In this document: piece after piece, positions 1-5,700 of the stretch
How positions within the stretch are numbered: the first letter of the stretch is position 1
Layout: the number at the start of each line of letters is the position of its first letter
From: UBA8886 sp963578705
Lineage (GTDB): Archaea; Thermoplasmatota; Poseidoniia; MGIII; CG-Epi1
Direction of reading: 5' to 3'
NCBI GenBank assembly: GCA_963578705.1
Contig: CAUZDT010000059.1
Span: forward strand, 1-6,256
Length of the DNA: 6,256 nucleotides
The notes under the pieces: generated by a model
Told to the model about the DNA's origin: nothing
Databases searched by the model: none
Seen by the model: the letters and a program-made list of their open reading frames with translations, nothing else
Translations under genes and position numbers: made by a program

Positions 1-54
1 ACCGCCATGGACGCGGCAGCCGTCATGGAAATTCAGGCTAAGCTGGCTGCTTGA
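1..54 (+). CDS. C-terminal end of an upstream gene (unidentified; possibly proteasome subunit beta)
   Basis: Frame 1 is open from the left edge and ends at TGA (52-54), giving a 17-residue tail rich in Ala that looks helical (ending EIQAKLAA). The tail is too short to identify. In several archaea, as I recall, the gene directly upstream of aCPSF1 encodes the proteasome beta subunit, and a short helical C-terminus would fit, but this is an inference from synteny, not something seen here. The gap to the aCPSF1 start is 31 bases with no evident TATA box, so the two genes are probably co-transcribed. An alternative is that this frame is not coding: frame 2 (the aCPSF1 frame) is also open to the edge. 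Confidence 0.4.
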   Translation, partial: TAMDAAAVMEIQAKLAA

Positions 55-61
55 GGCAGCC
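45..61 (+). other. Small inverted repeat over the stop codon of the upstream gene
   Basis: GGCTGC (45-50) and GCAGCC (56-61) are perfect reverse complements around a five-base loop, TTGAG, that contains the TGA stop (52-54). It is not followed by a T-run, so it does not look like an intrinsic terminator. A six-base stem of this kind is expected by chance several times in a GC-rich window, so a function is doubtful. Confidence 0.25.
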
Positions 62-85
62 TTCACACACGCTGGACAGGCCCCT

Positions 86-2008
86 ATGGCTGTAGAGAAC
101 GTCATCAAGGAGGTTCGCAAAGCCGCGCAGAGTGTCATATCTGACACCGTCGAGTTCACCGACGTGCGCGTAGAGGGCTCCAGCGTGGTGCTCTACACCC
201 GGGACATGGAAGCCTTCGCCGGCAGCACTGATATCGTGCGCAAGCTGGCACAGAAAGTGCGCAAGCGCATCATCATCCGGGCCGACCCGGCGGTGCGGTT
301 GCCGACGAAAGAAGCGGAGGAAAAACTGGCTGAAATAATCCCCGCCGAGGCGGAGGTGAGCAGCATCCGATTCGACGAAATTAACGGCGACGTCTACATC
401 GAGGCGGTCAATCCCGGTCGCGCCATCGGCAAGTTCGGCGCGGTGCTCAACGACGTGCGGCGAGGCATCGGCTGGAACCCGATAGTCATCCGCGACGCGC
501 CCATGGAATCGACGACGCTGCGCGAAATCCGCAAATACATCCTCGAGCCGAAGATAGCGCAGAAGCGCAAGGACTTCATGAAGCGCGTCGGCCGCAAGAT
601 TTTCCGCGACACCATCGAGGGCGAGCAGTTCGTACGCATTACTGCTCTCGGCGGCTACCGCGAAGTGGGTCGCTCCTGCCACCTGCTGATGACTAAGGAC
701 AGCAAGGTACTGATTGACTGCGGCTTCAACCCCGGCAACGACAAGGAGCCGAGCCCGTTCCTGAACGCGCCCGAGGTGACGCCGCTCGAGGGTCTCGACG
801 CAGTCGTGTTGACGCACGCGCACCTCGACCACTCGGCGCTGCTGCCGATGCTCTTCGTCTACGGCTACGACGGACCGGTCTACTGCACTCCGCCCACACG
901 CGACCTGGCGGCGCTGTTGCAGACCGACTACATCAAGATCCAGAATGCCGAAGCCAAGAAGGTGCCCTACAACAGTGAGCAGATCCGGCAGCAGGTGCGC
1001 AACTGCATCCCGCTCAATTTCGGCGACACGACCGATATCGCCCCTGACCTGAAACTCACACTCCACAACTCGGGCCACATACTTGGCTCGGCCAGCGCCC
1101 ATTTCCACGTCGGTGACGGCCAGCATAACATCGTCTTTTCGGGCGACATCAAGTTCGAGAACACCTGGCTTTTCGACCGTGCCGTCAACCGTTTCCCACG
1201 CATGGATGCGCTGATTATGGAGGCGACCTACGGCGGTTTCAAGGACTTCCAGCCGTCGCGAGAAGAGGGGATGCGCAAGCTTACGGATATTATCAATCGC
1301 ACTGTTGAACGACGCGGGAAAATCCTGATTCCGGTCTTTGCCGTCGGCCGCTCGCAGGAGGTGATGCTGGTCCTCGAGAAGGCGCACCGCGAGGGCATGC
1401 TGCAGGACATGGATGTCTTCCTGGACGGGATGATATGGGAGGCGACTGCGCTCCACGCCGCATACCCGGAATACCTGAACAACAACCTGCGCAACAAGAT
1501 TTACCAGAACCGTGGCAACCCCTTCCGTGACGACATGTTCCAGAAGGTGGACTCGGTCGACATGCGACAGGAAATCTGCTCGCGCGACGAGCCCGCTATC
1601 GTGCTCGCCACTTCTGGCATGGTCAATGGCGGGCCGGTGATGGAATACCTGCGCCACTGGGCGCCCGACAAGCACAACAGCATGGTATTCGTCGGCTACC
1701 AGGCCTCGGGCACGCTGGGCCAGCGTATCCAGAAGGGAGCCCGCGAAATCAGCCTGCATGATCGCGACAACGGTGGAATGATATCGGTCCCGGTCAACAT
1801 GAATATTGAGACTTGCGAAGGCTTTTCGGGGCACAGCGACAAGCGGCAGCTGATGCGCTACGTGCGCACCATCCGCCCGCGACCCAAACTGGTGCTGCTC
1901 AACCACGGCGACCCGCAGAAGTGCGACCAGCTGGCGACCGACATCCGGCGCAAGACGCGGCTGAAGGTCGAGTCACCGCACAACCTGGAGACTGTTCGGC
2001 TTAAATAA
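86..2008 (+). CDS. fttA: aCPSF1 / FttA: archaeal KH - metallo-beta-lactamase - beta-CASP ribonuclease and transcription termination factor
   Basis: This 640-residue protein has the usual family length (about 630-640). It is the archaeal relative of eukaryotic CPSF73: a zinc-dependent endoribonuclease, with 5'-3' exonuclease activity reported, that cleaves nascent RNA at U-rich sites and terminates transcription. Domains in order: first KH-like domain about 1-70; second KH about 75-145 with the GKFG loop at 115-118; metallo-beta-lactamase core from about 180; beta-CASP insert about 385-575; C-terminal return to the lactamase fold. Catalytic residues are complete: D211 (LIDCG), HAHLDH at 244-249, H331, D354 (FSGD), E379 (beta-CASP motif A), H583 (motif B, SGHSD) and H607 (motif C, NHG). 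The start at 86 gives the usual N-terminus. The only ribosome-binding candidate is a weak GGACAGG five bases upstream. The gene lies 31 bases after the preceding stop and 2 bases before the next start, so it sits mid-operon. Cytoplasmic and acting as a homodimer, from family knowledge. Confidence 0.97.
   Translation: MAVENVIKEVRKAAQSVISDTVEFTDVRVEGSSVVLYTRDMEAFAGSTDIVRKLAQKVRKRIIIRADPAVRLPTKEAEEKLAEIIPAEAEVSSIRFDEINGDVYIEAVNPGRAIGKFGAVLNDVRRGIGWNPIVIRDAPMESTTLREIRKYILEPKIAQKRKDFMKRVGRKIFRDTIEGEQFVRITALGGYREVGRSCHLLMTKDSKVLIDCGFNPGNDKEPSPFLNAPEVTPLEGLDAVVLTHAHLDHSALLPMLFVYGYDGPVYCTPPTRDLAALLQTDYIKIQNAEAKKVPYNSEQIRQQVRNCIPLNFGDTTDIAPDLKLTLHNSGHILGSASAHFHVGDGQHNIVFSGDIKFENTWLFDRAVNRFPRMDALIMEATYGGFKDFQPSREEGMRKLTDIINRTVERRGKILIPVFAVGRSQEVMLVLEKAHREGMLQDMDVFLDGMIWEATALHAAYPEYLNNNLRNKIYQNRGNPFRDDMFQKVDSVDMRQEICSRDEPAIVLATSGMVNGGPVMEYLRHWAPDKHNSMVFVGYQASGTLGQRIQKGAREISLHDRDNGGMISVPVNMNIETCEGFSGHSDKRQLMRYVRTIRPRPKLVLLNHGDPQKCDQLATDIRRKTRLKVESPHNLETVRLK
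2001..2007 (+). promoter_or_regulatory. TATA-like element at the aCPSF1 / small-ORF junction
   Basis: TTAAATA resembles the archaeal box A consensus (TTTAWATA) and stands out in GC-rich surroundings. It overlaps the aCPSF1 stop (TAA, 2006-2008) and lies only three bases before the next ATG. A TATA box here would start RNA near 2025-2030, inside the small gene, so it cannot be that gene's own promoter. It could drive an internal transcript reading into the tRNA, or simply be an AT-rich gene end. It also leaves the small gene without a Shine-Dalgarno in the usual place. Confidence 0.2.
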
Positions 2009-2010
2009 AG

Positions 2011-2235
2011 ATGGACGAGGAACGAATTCTGCAGGCAGTCGAGGAACTCGAGAAATGGGAGGCGCGTCGCGAGCGCGTCCGCGCCCGCATCGAGCAGGGC
2101 GACGGCGATGCTTCGGAGCTGGACCGCATCGAGGAGCAGGTCGCACACTACGAGCGGCTGCTAGCTGATATGAAGCGCGAAAGCCTCGGCAGCAGCGATG
2201 TCTCGCGTACTATCGCCCGAACCGGAAATCCTTAA
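2011..2235 (+). CDS. Small charged coiled-coil (helical hairpin) protein next to aCPSF1, function unknown
   Basis: This 74-residue acidic protein has 19 Asp/Glu and 13 Lys/Arg and no Cys. I do not recognise a family. Helix 1 (about 2-29) carries a 3-4 spaced series I6, A9, L13, W16, R20, V23, I27. A GDGD turn at 30-33 follows, then helix 2 (about 35-58) with L37, I40, V44, Y47, L51, M54 in the same spacing. Residues 59-74 (Ser/Gly/Thr-rich) are probably disordered. There is no signal peptide or membrane segment. It starts two bases after the aCPSF1 stop without a Shine-Dalgarno at normal distance (GGAG lies at 1987-1990, 20 bases away), so translation is likely coupled to aCPSF1. Position and shape suggest, but do not show, a partner or regulator of aCPSF1. 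Its length, close packing behind aCPSF1 and clean heptads support a real gene. Confidence 0.75.
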   Translation: MDEERILQAVEELEKWEARRERVRARIEQGDGDASELDRIEEQVAHYERLLADMKRESLGSSDVSRTIARTGNP

Positions 2236-2236
2236 A
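2231..2236 (+). promoter_or_regulatory. Probable TATA box (box A) of the tRNA-Cys gene
   Basis: CTTAAA is centred about 27 bases before the first base of the tRNA (2261), the normal archaeal TATA-to-start distance. It is preceded by a purine-rich GGAAAT (2224-2229), a possible BRE. It is the only AT-rich hexamer in this stretch. The TAA stop of the small upstream gene (2233-2235) lies inside it. The tRNA could instead be processed from the aCPSF1 operon transcript. Confidence 0.45.
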
Positions 2237-2260
2237 CGCGCCGGCAAGTGGCACAACCGT

Positions 2261-2335
2261 GGTGAGGTGGCAGAGCGGCTATGCGTACGCCTGCAGAGCG
2301 TATCTACGTCGGTTCAAATCCGGCCCTCACCACCA
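2261..2335 (+). tRNA. tRNA-Cys (anticodon GCA), 3' CCA encoded, discriminator A73
   Basis: It folds as a complete class I cloverleaf without intron. The acceptor stem GGTGAGG (2261-2267) pairs perfectly with CCTCACC (2325-2331). T8 is at 2268. D-stem GCAG (2270-2273) pairs with ATGC (2281-2284) with a G13-A22 mismatch at the last pair. The D-loop has the GG pair at 2277-2278. The anticodon stem TACGC (2286-2290) pairs with GCGTA (2298-2302) around loop CTGCAGA, with anticodon GCA at 2293-2295. The variable loop TCTAC is five bases. The T-stem GTCGG/CCGGC has one T-G pair and encloses loop TTCAAAT (2313-2319). The 15-48 pair is G-C. CCA follows at 2333-2335. The T21-A22 bases and overall form resemble other archaeal tRNA-Cys genes. 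Odd point: the discriminator (2332) is A, whereas cysteine tRNAs nearly always have U73. It lies 25 bases after the small ORF and converges on recJ. Confidence 0.95.
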
Positions 2336-2339
2336 CATT

Positions 2340-3998
2340 CTACCCTGAAGGCTTCAGGTCTTCCAGCACCAGCTGCAGTTTTTCGCGTCCCTTGTAGCGA
2401 TTGCGTTCGAGCCGGAACGCGACATCGACCCTGTCGCCCGGCATGAGCGTCTCGGCGCGCTCCCCCATCCCCCAGCCAATGGCGTCGGGGCAGTGCGCCA
2501 GCGAGAGCCGCAGGTGGCCGTTGTCGCGCCCCATTGTGCGCACCGACTGCACTTCGCAGTCGAGCAGCGCAAAGGTCGGTGCCGGGTTCCCCTGTCCGAA
2601 GGGCGCCAGCCGTTCGAGTTGCGCCATGAAATGCAGGTCGAGCCGCCCCGCTTTGAGCGGGGCGGCAATCTCGAGCAGCGGCTGCCGCATCTCGTCGGTC
2701 AGTCGCTCGCTCGCGTCGGCCACCAGCGCTGCGCGCAACGGTTCGAGATTGGCGGCCGGCAGGTGGCAGCCGGCCGCCATGGCGTGACCGCCGCCGCCGT
2801 CGAGCAGCGCCTTGTGGCGGTCGAACGCGGCGCTCAGGTCGTAGCCCTGAATCGACCGCGCCGAGCCGCCCGCCGCGTCACCGTCGATGCGCAGCACCAG
2901 CGTCGGGCGGTGAAAGCGGCGCATGATGTGCGACGCGACCAGCCCCCTCACGCCGGCGTGCATCTCGGGATGCCAGACGACGATGAAATCATACCCCGCT
3001 TGCGCCTCGGCCAGGTCGAGTGCCAGCTCTTCGCAACGCGCGGTCTCTGCCTGCCGTTTGGCATTGAGCCCGGTGAGCTTCTCCGCCAGCGGCCGCGCCG
3101 CAGCCAGGTCGGGTGCCAGCAGCAGCTCGAGTGCGATGTCGGCGCCCTCCATGCGTCCGGCGGCGTTGATGCGCGGCGCCAGCTTGAAGCCGATGTCGGC
3201 CGGATCAAGTTCGCGCTTGGCGCGCGCCTGCTCGATGAGCGCCTGGATTCCGGCGCGCTTGGTAGCCGCGACATGCGAAAGCCCGTGCGCCACCAGCGCA
3301 CGGTTCTCATCGACGAGCGGCACCATGTCGGCTACGGTTCCGAGCGTCACCAGATCGAGCGCCTCGGCCAAGAATGCGTCCACATCGCCTGCGGGCAGGA
3401 TACGCGGCGCGAGCGCACAGCAGAGCTTGTAGGCGACGCCGACGCCCGCGATGGCGCGGAACGGGTATTCGTTATCCTTGCGGTTGGGGTTGACGACCGC
3501 GGCTGCCGGGGGCAGCTCGCCCTCCTGCTTGTGGTGGTCGGTAATCACGATCTCCATTCCCAGTGCATTGGCTTTCGCGACCGCCGCATTGGCGCTGATG
3601 CCGTTGTCGACCGTCACGATGAGCCGGCTGCCGCGCGCATGCACTTTCTCGACGCCCGCCTCGGTCAGCCCGTAGCCGTCGTCGATGCGATGCGGCACAT
3701 GGTAGTCGACCTGCATCCCTGCCTGTTTCAGCAGGCTGTAGAGCAGCACGGTCGACGTCACGCCGTCGCAGTCGTAGTCGCCGAAGACGGTAACGGACTG
3801 CTGCCAGGTCCGCGCCCACTCCAGCTTGGCGACCGCCGTCTCCATGTCTGGAAGCTTGAACGGGTCATGCAGCTGGTCGAGCGACGGATGCAGGAACGCG
3901 TCGCGTTCCGCCCCCGCTAGGCCACGTTGTGCCAGCAGCAGCTCGACAACATCAACCGGTGGCTCATCACTCAGGAAGTGCCACTGCGGTCGCAGCAC
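2340..3998 (-). CDS. recJ: RecJ, single-strand DNA-specific 5'-3' exonuclease (DHH family, bacterial-type full length)
   Basis: The 552-residue protein reads like bacterial RecJ, including the N-terminal 'W...LHPSLDQLHDPFKLPDM' region. DHH core: FGDYDCDG at 72-79 (D74, D76, D78), D131 in TVDNGIS, DHH at 154-156, D224 in TVADMVPL, and RINAAGR at 276-282. DHHA1: about 340-430, with GGGGHAMAAG at 401-410. A C-terminal OB-like domain from about 455 contains APFGQGNPAP (465-474). These residues bind Mn/Mg and grip single-stranded DNA. RecJ resects 5' ends in recombination and repair. The start is taken as GTG at 3998: the frame is open upstream into argS, but that extension is Trp/Arg-rich junk, whereas GGAGG (4012-4008) lies nine bases before this GTG and the family N-terminus begins here. 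It is one base after the argS stop, so the two are translationally coupled. Archaeal GAN-type nucleases are usually shorter and lack the OB part, so a bacterial origin is possible. Two long inverted repeats lie in the gene. Confidence 0.95.
   Translation of the reverse strand: MLRPQWHFLSDEPPVDVVELLLAQRGLAGAERDAFLHPSLDQLHDPFKLPDMETAVAKLEWARTWQQSVTVFGDYDCDGVTSTVLLYSLLKQAGMQVDYHVPHRIDDGYGLTEAGVEKVHARGSRLIVTVDNGISANAAVAKANALGMEIVITDHHKQEGELPPAAAVVNPNRKDNEYPFRAIAGVGVAYKLCCALAPRILPAGDVDAFLAEALDLVTLGTVADMVPLVDENRALVAHGLSHVAATKRAGIQALIEQARAKRELDPADIGFKLAPRINAAGRMEGADIALELLLAPDLAAARPLAEKLTGLNAKRQAETARCEELALDLAEAQAGYDFIVVWHPEMHAGVRGLVASHIMRRFHRPTLVLRIDGDAAGGSARSIQGYDLSAAFDRHKALLDGGGGHAMAAGCHLPAANLEPLRAALVADASERLTDEMRQPLLEIAAPLKAGRLDLHFMAQLERLAPFGQGNPAPTFALLDCEVQSVRTMGRDNGHLRLSLAHCPDAIGWGMGERAETLMPGDRVDVAFRLERNRYKGREKLQLVLEDLKPSG
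2344..2358. repeat. Interrupted palindrome at the convergent recJ / tRNA ends
   Basis: CCTGAAG (2344-2350) and CTTCAGG (2352-2358) are perfect seven-base inverted repeats around a single G. It covers the last codons of recJ, directly before its stop (2340-2342), and lies nine bases beyond the tRNA CCA. As RNA it would form a short stem with the central bases unpaired. No T-run follows on either strand, so a classic terminator is not supported. Confidence 0.35.
2642..2666 (-). repeat. Perfect 11-bp hairpin with 3-base loop inside recJ
   Basis: On the plus strand GCCGCCCCGCT (2642-2652) is the exact reverse complement of AGCGGGGCGGC (2656-2666), with loop TTG. It covers recJ codons A445 to R452, in the linker between DHHA1 and the OB-like domain. 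An 11-base perfect stem with so short a loop is rare by chance, even allowing for GC richness. No T-run follows it. Its function is unknown. Confidence 0.6.
2750..2779 (-). repeat. Perfect 11-bp hairpin with 8-base loop inside recJ
   Basis: TGGCGGCCGGC (2750-2760) and GCCGGCCGCCA (2769-2779) are exact reverse complements around AGGTGGCA. It covers recJ codons M407 to N417 and so includes the end of the conserved GGHAMAAG motif. Each arm also contains a GGCC core, so the stretch is partly low-complexity GC. It lies 83 bases from the other recJ hairpin. Confidence 0.55.
2949..2960. repeat. Twelve-base perfect palindrome in recJ
   Basis: CACGCCGGCGTG is its own reverse complement. It lies in the DHHA1 part of recJ, around codons A348-R351. 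It could bind a dimeric protein or form a weak hairpin, but GC-rich palindromes of 8-10 bases are common elsewhere in this window (for example 4293-4302, 5224-5233, 5762-5771), so it may be compositional. Confidence 0.25.
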
Positions 3999-3999
3999 T

Positions 4000-5670
4000 C
4001 TACATAGCCTCCGGCGCGACCACGCCCAGCAGCCCCAGCACATCCGCCAGCACCCGCCGTGTCGCATCCACCAGCGCCAGCCGGAACCCCTCGGCGTCGG
4101 AGCCAATCACCGGGCAGTCACGGTAGAAGCCGTTCAGCGCCCCCGCTAGGCCATGCGCGCAGGGCGGCAGCAGGTGCAGCTTGCGCTCCTCGGCGGCGCG
4201 CGCGACCGTCGCCGGCCAGTGCGCGAGCTGCCGCAGCAGCGCCTCCTCGGTCGGGTGCAGTTCACTGGGCGGGTCGCCGCCCGGCGTTCCGTCGGCGCGC
4301 CGCAGGATGGCGCAGCAACGCGCGTGCGAATACATCGCGAACGGCGCCGAGTCGCCTTCGAAGCTCAGCGCGTCCTGCCAGCGGAAGGTGAAGCCCTTCT
4401 CGGCCTGCACACGCAGGATGTTGTAGCGCAATGCCCCCGTTCCAATAGCGGTCGCCAGCGCCTGTCGCTGCGCGGAAGCCATGTCGGGGCGGCGCTGCTC
4501 AAGCTCCGCGAGAGCGCGCTGTTGCGCTTCGTCGAGCATGTCGTCGAGATATACGACGCGTCCGGCGCGGGTCGACATCTTGCCGCCCGGCAGGCTGACA
4601 AAGGCGTAGAACTGCGCCTCGGGCGTCGGTGCCTGGAGCTCGCCAAGCGCGATTCCGAGTAGCTGTGACTGCAACTTGTGGTCCTCACCGAGGACGTTCA
4701 GCGCCATGTCGCAGCGGCTGAACTTGTCGAGGTGGTAGGCGACGTCACGTGTCGTGTAGAGACTCAAACCGCCCTTGCGCGTGAAGAAGAATTTCTGGTT
4801 GCGGCCGGCAATTCCATGGCTGGCGAGGTCGAGGAACTTCGCGCCCTCCTCGTCGCCGCAGAGTGGCGATTGCGCGAGCCGCTCGATAACGTCATTGACC
4901 GCACCGCCGGCGACTAGCGCCGACTCGTGGAAATACGCGTCCGCCTCAGCGCCCAACCGCGCCAGCGATTCGCGCATGCCTGCCAGCATCTTTTCGGCGG
5001 AGCCGGCAACTTCCTCCACGGCTTCCACGTCGCCCTCTTCGCAGCGCTCCATCAGTGCATAAATCTCTTCCTTCGCGGTGGGATCGTTCTCGAGCGCGCG
5101 GTTTGCCTGCTGGTAGCATTCAACCAGCGCGTGGTCCACTTTCGGTGCGTCGCCCGGCGCGAAGTGGCGCAGGCCATACGCGAGCGTCGCCGCTTGCCGG
5201 CCCATGTCGTTGACGTAGTATTCGGTCGCGACCTCGTCGCCCGCGTAGCGCAGCAGTCGCGCCAGCGTATCGCCGATAATGGGGTTGCGTGCGCGGCCCA
5301 TGTGGAACGGCCCGGTGGCGTTGGCCGAAGTGTGCTCAATCAGCACGCGCCGGCCAGTCTTTGCGCCAGTGCCGAAATCGCCAGCGGCGATTTCGGCCAG
5401 CAACGGTGAAGCCAGCGGACGCCAGTCGAGCGTGATGTTACAGTAGCCCCCAGCGGCAGATGCGCGCAGCCCGTGCCCAGCGAGCGCAGCCGCCAGCCCG
5501 GTTGCCAGCGCCTCGGGCGGCTGCCGTAGCTGTTTCACGGCGGGGAAGCAGATGACCGCCAGGTCGCCCTGCTGCGGCCGGCGGTCGAGCGGCAGCGCCG
5601 GCCAGCCCAGTTTCTGCAGCGCGGCGGCGACCGCCTCTTCGATTACAGCGAGCGCCTTTGCGTGGGTCAC
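4000..5670 (-). CDS. argS: Arginyl-tRNA synthetase
   Basis: This class I synthetase charges tRNA-Arg with arginine using ATP. The 556 residues are a full-length protein. The N-terminal tRNA-recognition (Add-1) domain spans about 1-88. The catalytic Rossmann domain begins near VLIEHTSANATGPFHMGRAR (109-128); HMGR at 123-126 is the HIGH signature in the His-x-Gly-Arg form known in some archaeal ArgRS. YVNDMGRQ is at 152-159 and GEDHKLQ at 328-334. KMSTR (364-368) is the KMSKS signature in its usual ArgRS form. The all-helical DALR anticodon-binding domain covers about 435-556, with FAMYSHARCCAILR near 444-457 and the typical end LLGVVAPEAM. The start is GTG at 5670, the only usable start before the in-frame stop at 5703 (TAA, which also ends the PAC2 gene). 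A G-run (5678-5674) is a poor Shine-Dalgarno. TTTTA at 5697-5693, about 25 bases upstream, might be a TATA box for a leaderless transcript, but co-transcription from PAC2 is simpler. A perfect 12-bp hairpin lies at 5371-5397. Confidence 0.97.
   Translation of the reverse strand: MTHAKALAVIEEAVAAALQKLGWPALPLDRRPQQGDLAVICFPAVKQLRQPPEALATGLAAALAGHGLRASAAGGYCNITLDWRPLASPLLAEIAAGDFGTGAKTGRRVLIEHTSANATGPFHMGRARNPIIGDTLARLLRYAGDEVATEYYVNDMGRQAATLAYGLRHFAPGDAPKVDHALVECYQQANRALENDPTAKEEIYALMERCEEGDVEAVEEVAGSAEKMLAGMRESLARLGAEADAYFHESALVAGGAVNDVIERLAQSPLCGDEEGAKFLDLASHGIAGRNQKFFFTRKGGLSLYTTRDVAYHLDKFSRCDMALNVLGEDHKLQSQLLGIALGELQAPTPEAQFYAFVSLPGGKMSTRAGRVVYLDDMLDEAQQRALAELEQRRPDMASAQRQALATAIGTGALRYNILRVQAEKGFTFRWQDALSFEGDSAPFAMYSHARCCAILRRADGTPGGDPPSELHPTEEALLRQLAHWPATVARAAEERKLHLLPPCAHGLAGALNGFYRDCPVIGSDAEGFRLALVDATRRVLADVLGLLGVVAPEAM
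4008..4012 (-). promoter_or_regulatory. Shine-Dalgarno site of recJ inside the argS 3' end
   Basis: On the minus strand GGAGG lies nine bases before GTG (3998-3996) and within the last codons of argS (its Glu codon GAG is part of it). It is the best ribosome-binding match at any gene start in the window, and it decides the recJ start against the longer open frame reaching 4106. Confidence 0.7.
5371..5397 (-). repeat. Perfect, codon-phased 12-bp hairpin with 3-base loop inside argS
   Basis: GCCGAAATCGCC (5371-5382) is the exact reverse complement of GGCGATTTCGGC (5386-5397), with loop AGC. It encodes exactly nine argS codons, A92 to G100, in the linker between the N-terminal and catalytic domains. 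Codons on the two arms are mirror reverse complements: GCC with GGC, GAA with TTC, ATC with GAT, GCC with GGC, around a central GCT. The residues fit ordinary ArgRS sequence without an insertion. It is the longest inverted repeat I found in the window. Confidence 0.7.
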
Positions 5671-5700
5671 GCGCCCCCTACTCAGGCGGCGGTAAAACGC

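Noticed and set aside
38..1906. 622-codon open frame on the minus strand opposite aCPSF1
   Set aside because: The translation is rich in Val, His, Arg and Asp with no recognisable motif. It mirrors a strongly supported gene; GC-rich codon bias leaves the antisense frame free of stops.
2198..2446. Short plus-strand open frame spanning the tRNA and the recJ end
   Set aside because: It runs straight through a perfect cloverleaf and has no plausible protein features.
2493..3920. 475-codon open frame on the plus strand opposite recJ
   Set aside because: Same cause: an antisense shadow of recJ, which has all family motifs. No domain or ribosome-binding site seen.
3999..4106. Longer N-terminus for RecJ within argS
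   Set aside because: The extra 36 residues are Trp/Arg/Cys-rich translation of the argS reading frame out of phase; the GTG at 3998 has a GGAGG site and matches the family start.
3909..4153. Sixteen-base direct repeat CGCCCCCGCTAGGCCA at 3909-3924 and 4138-4153
   Set aside because: Both copies encode the peptide GLAGA in the same frame, one in recJ and one in argS. A shared Ala/Gly-rich peptide with GC-biased codons is a sufficient explanation, although the CTA codon is unusual here.
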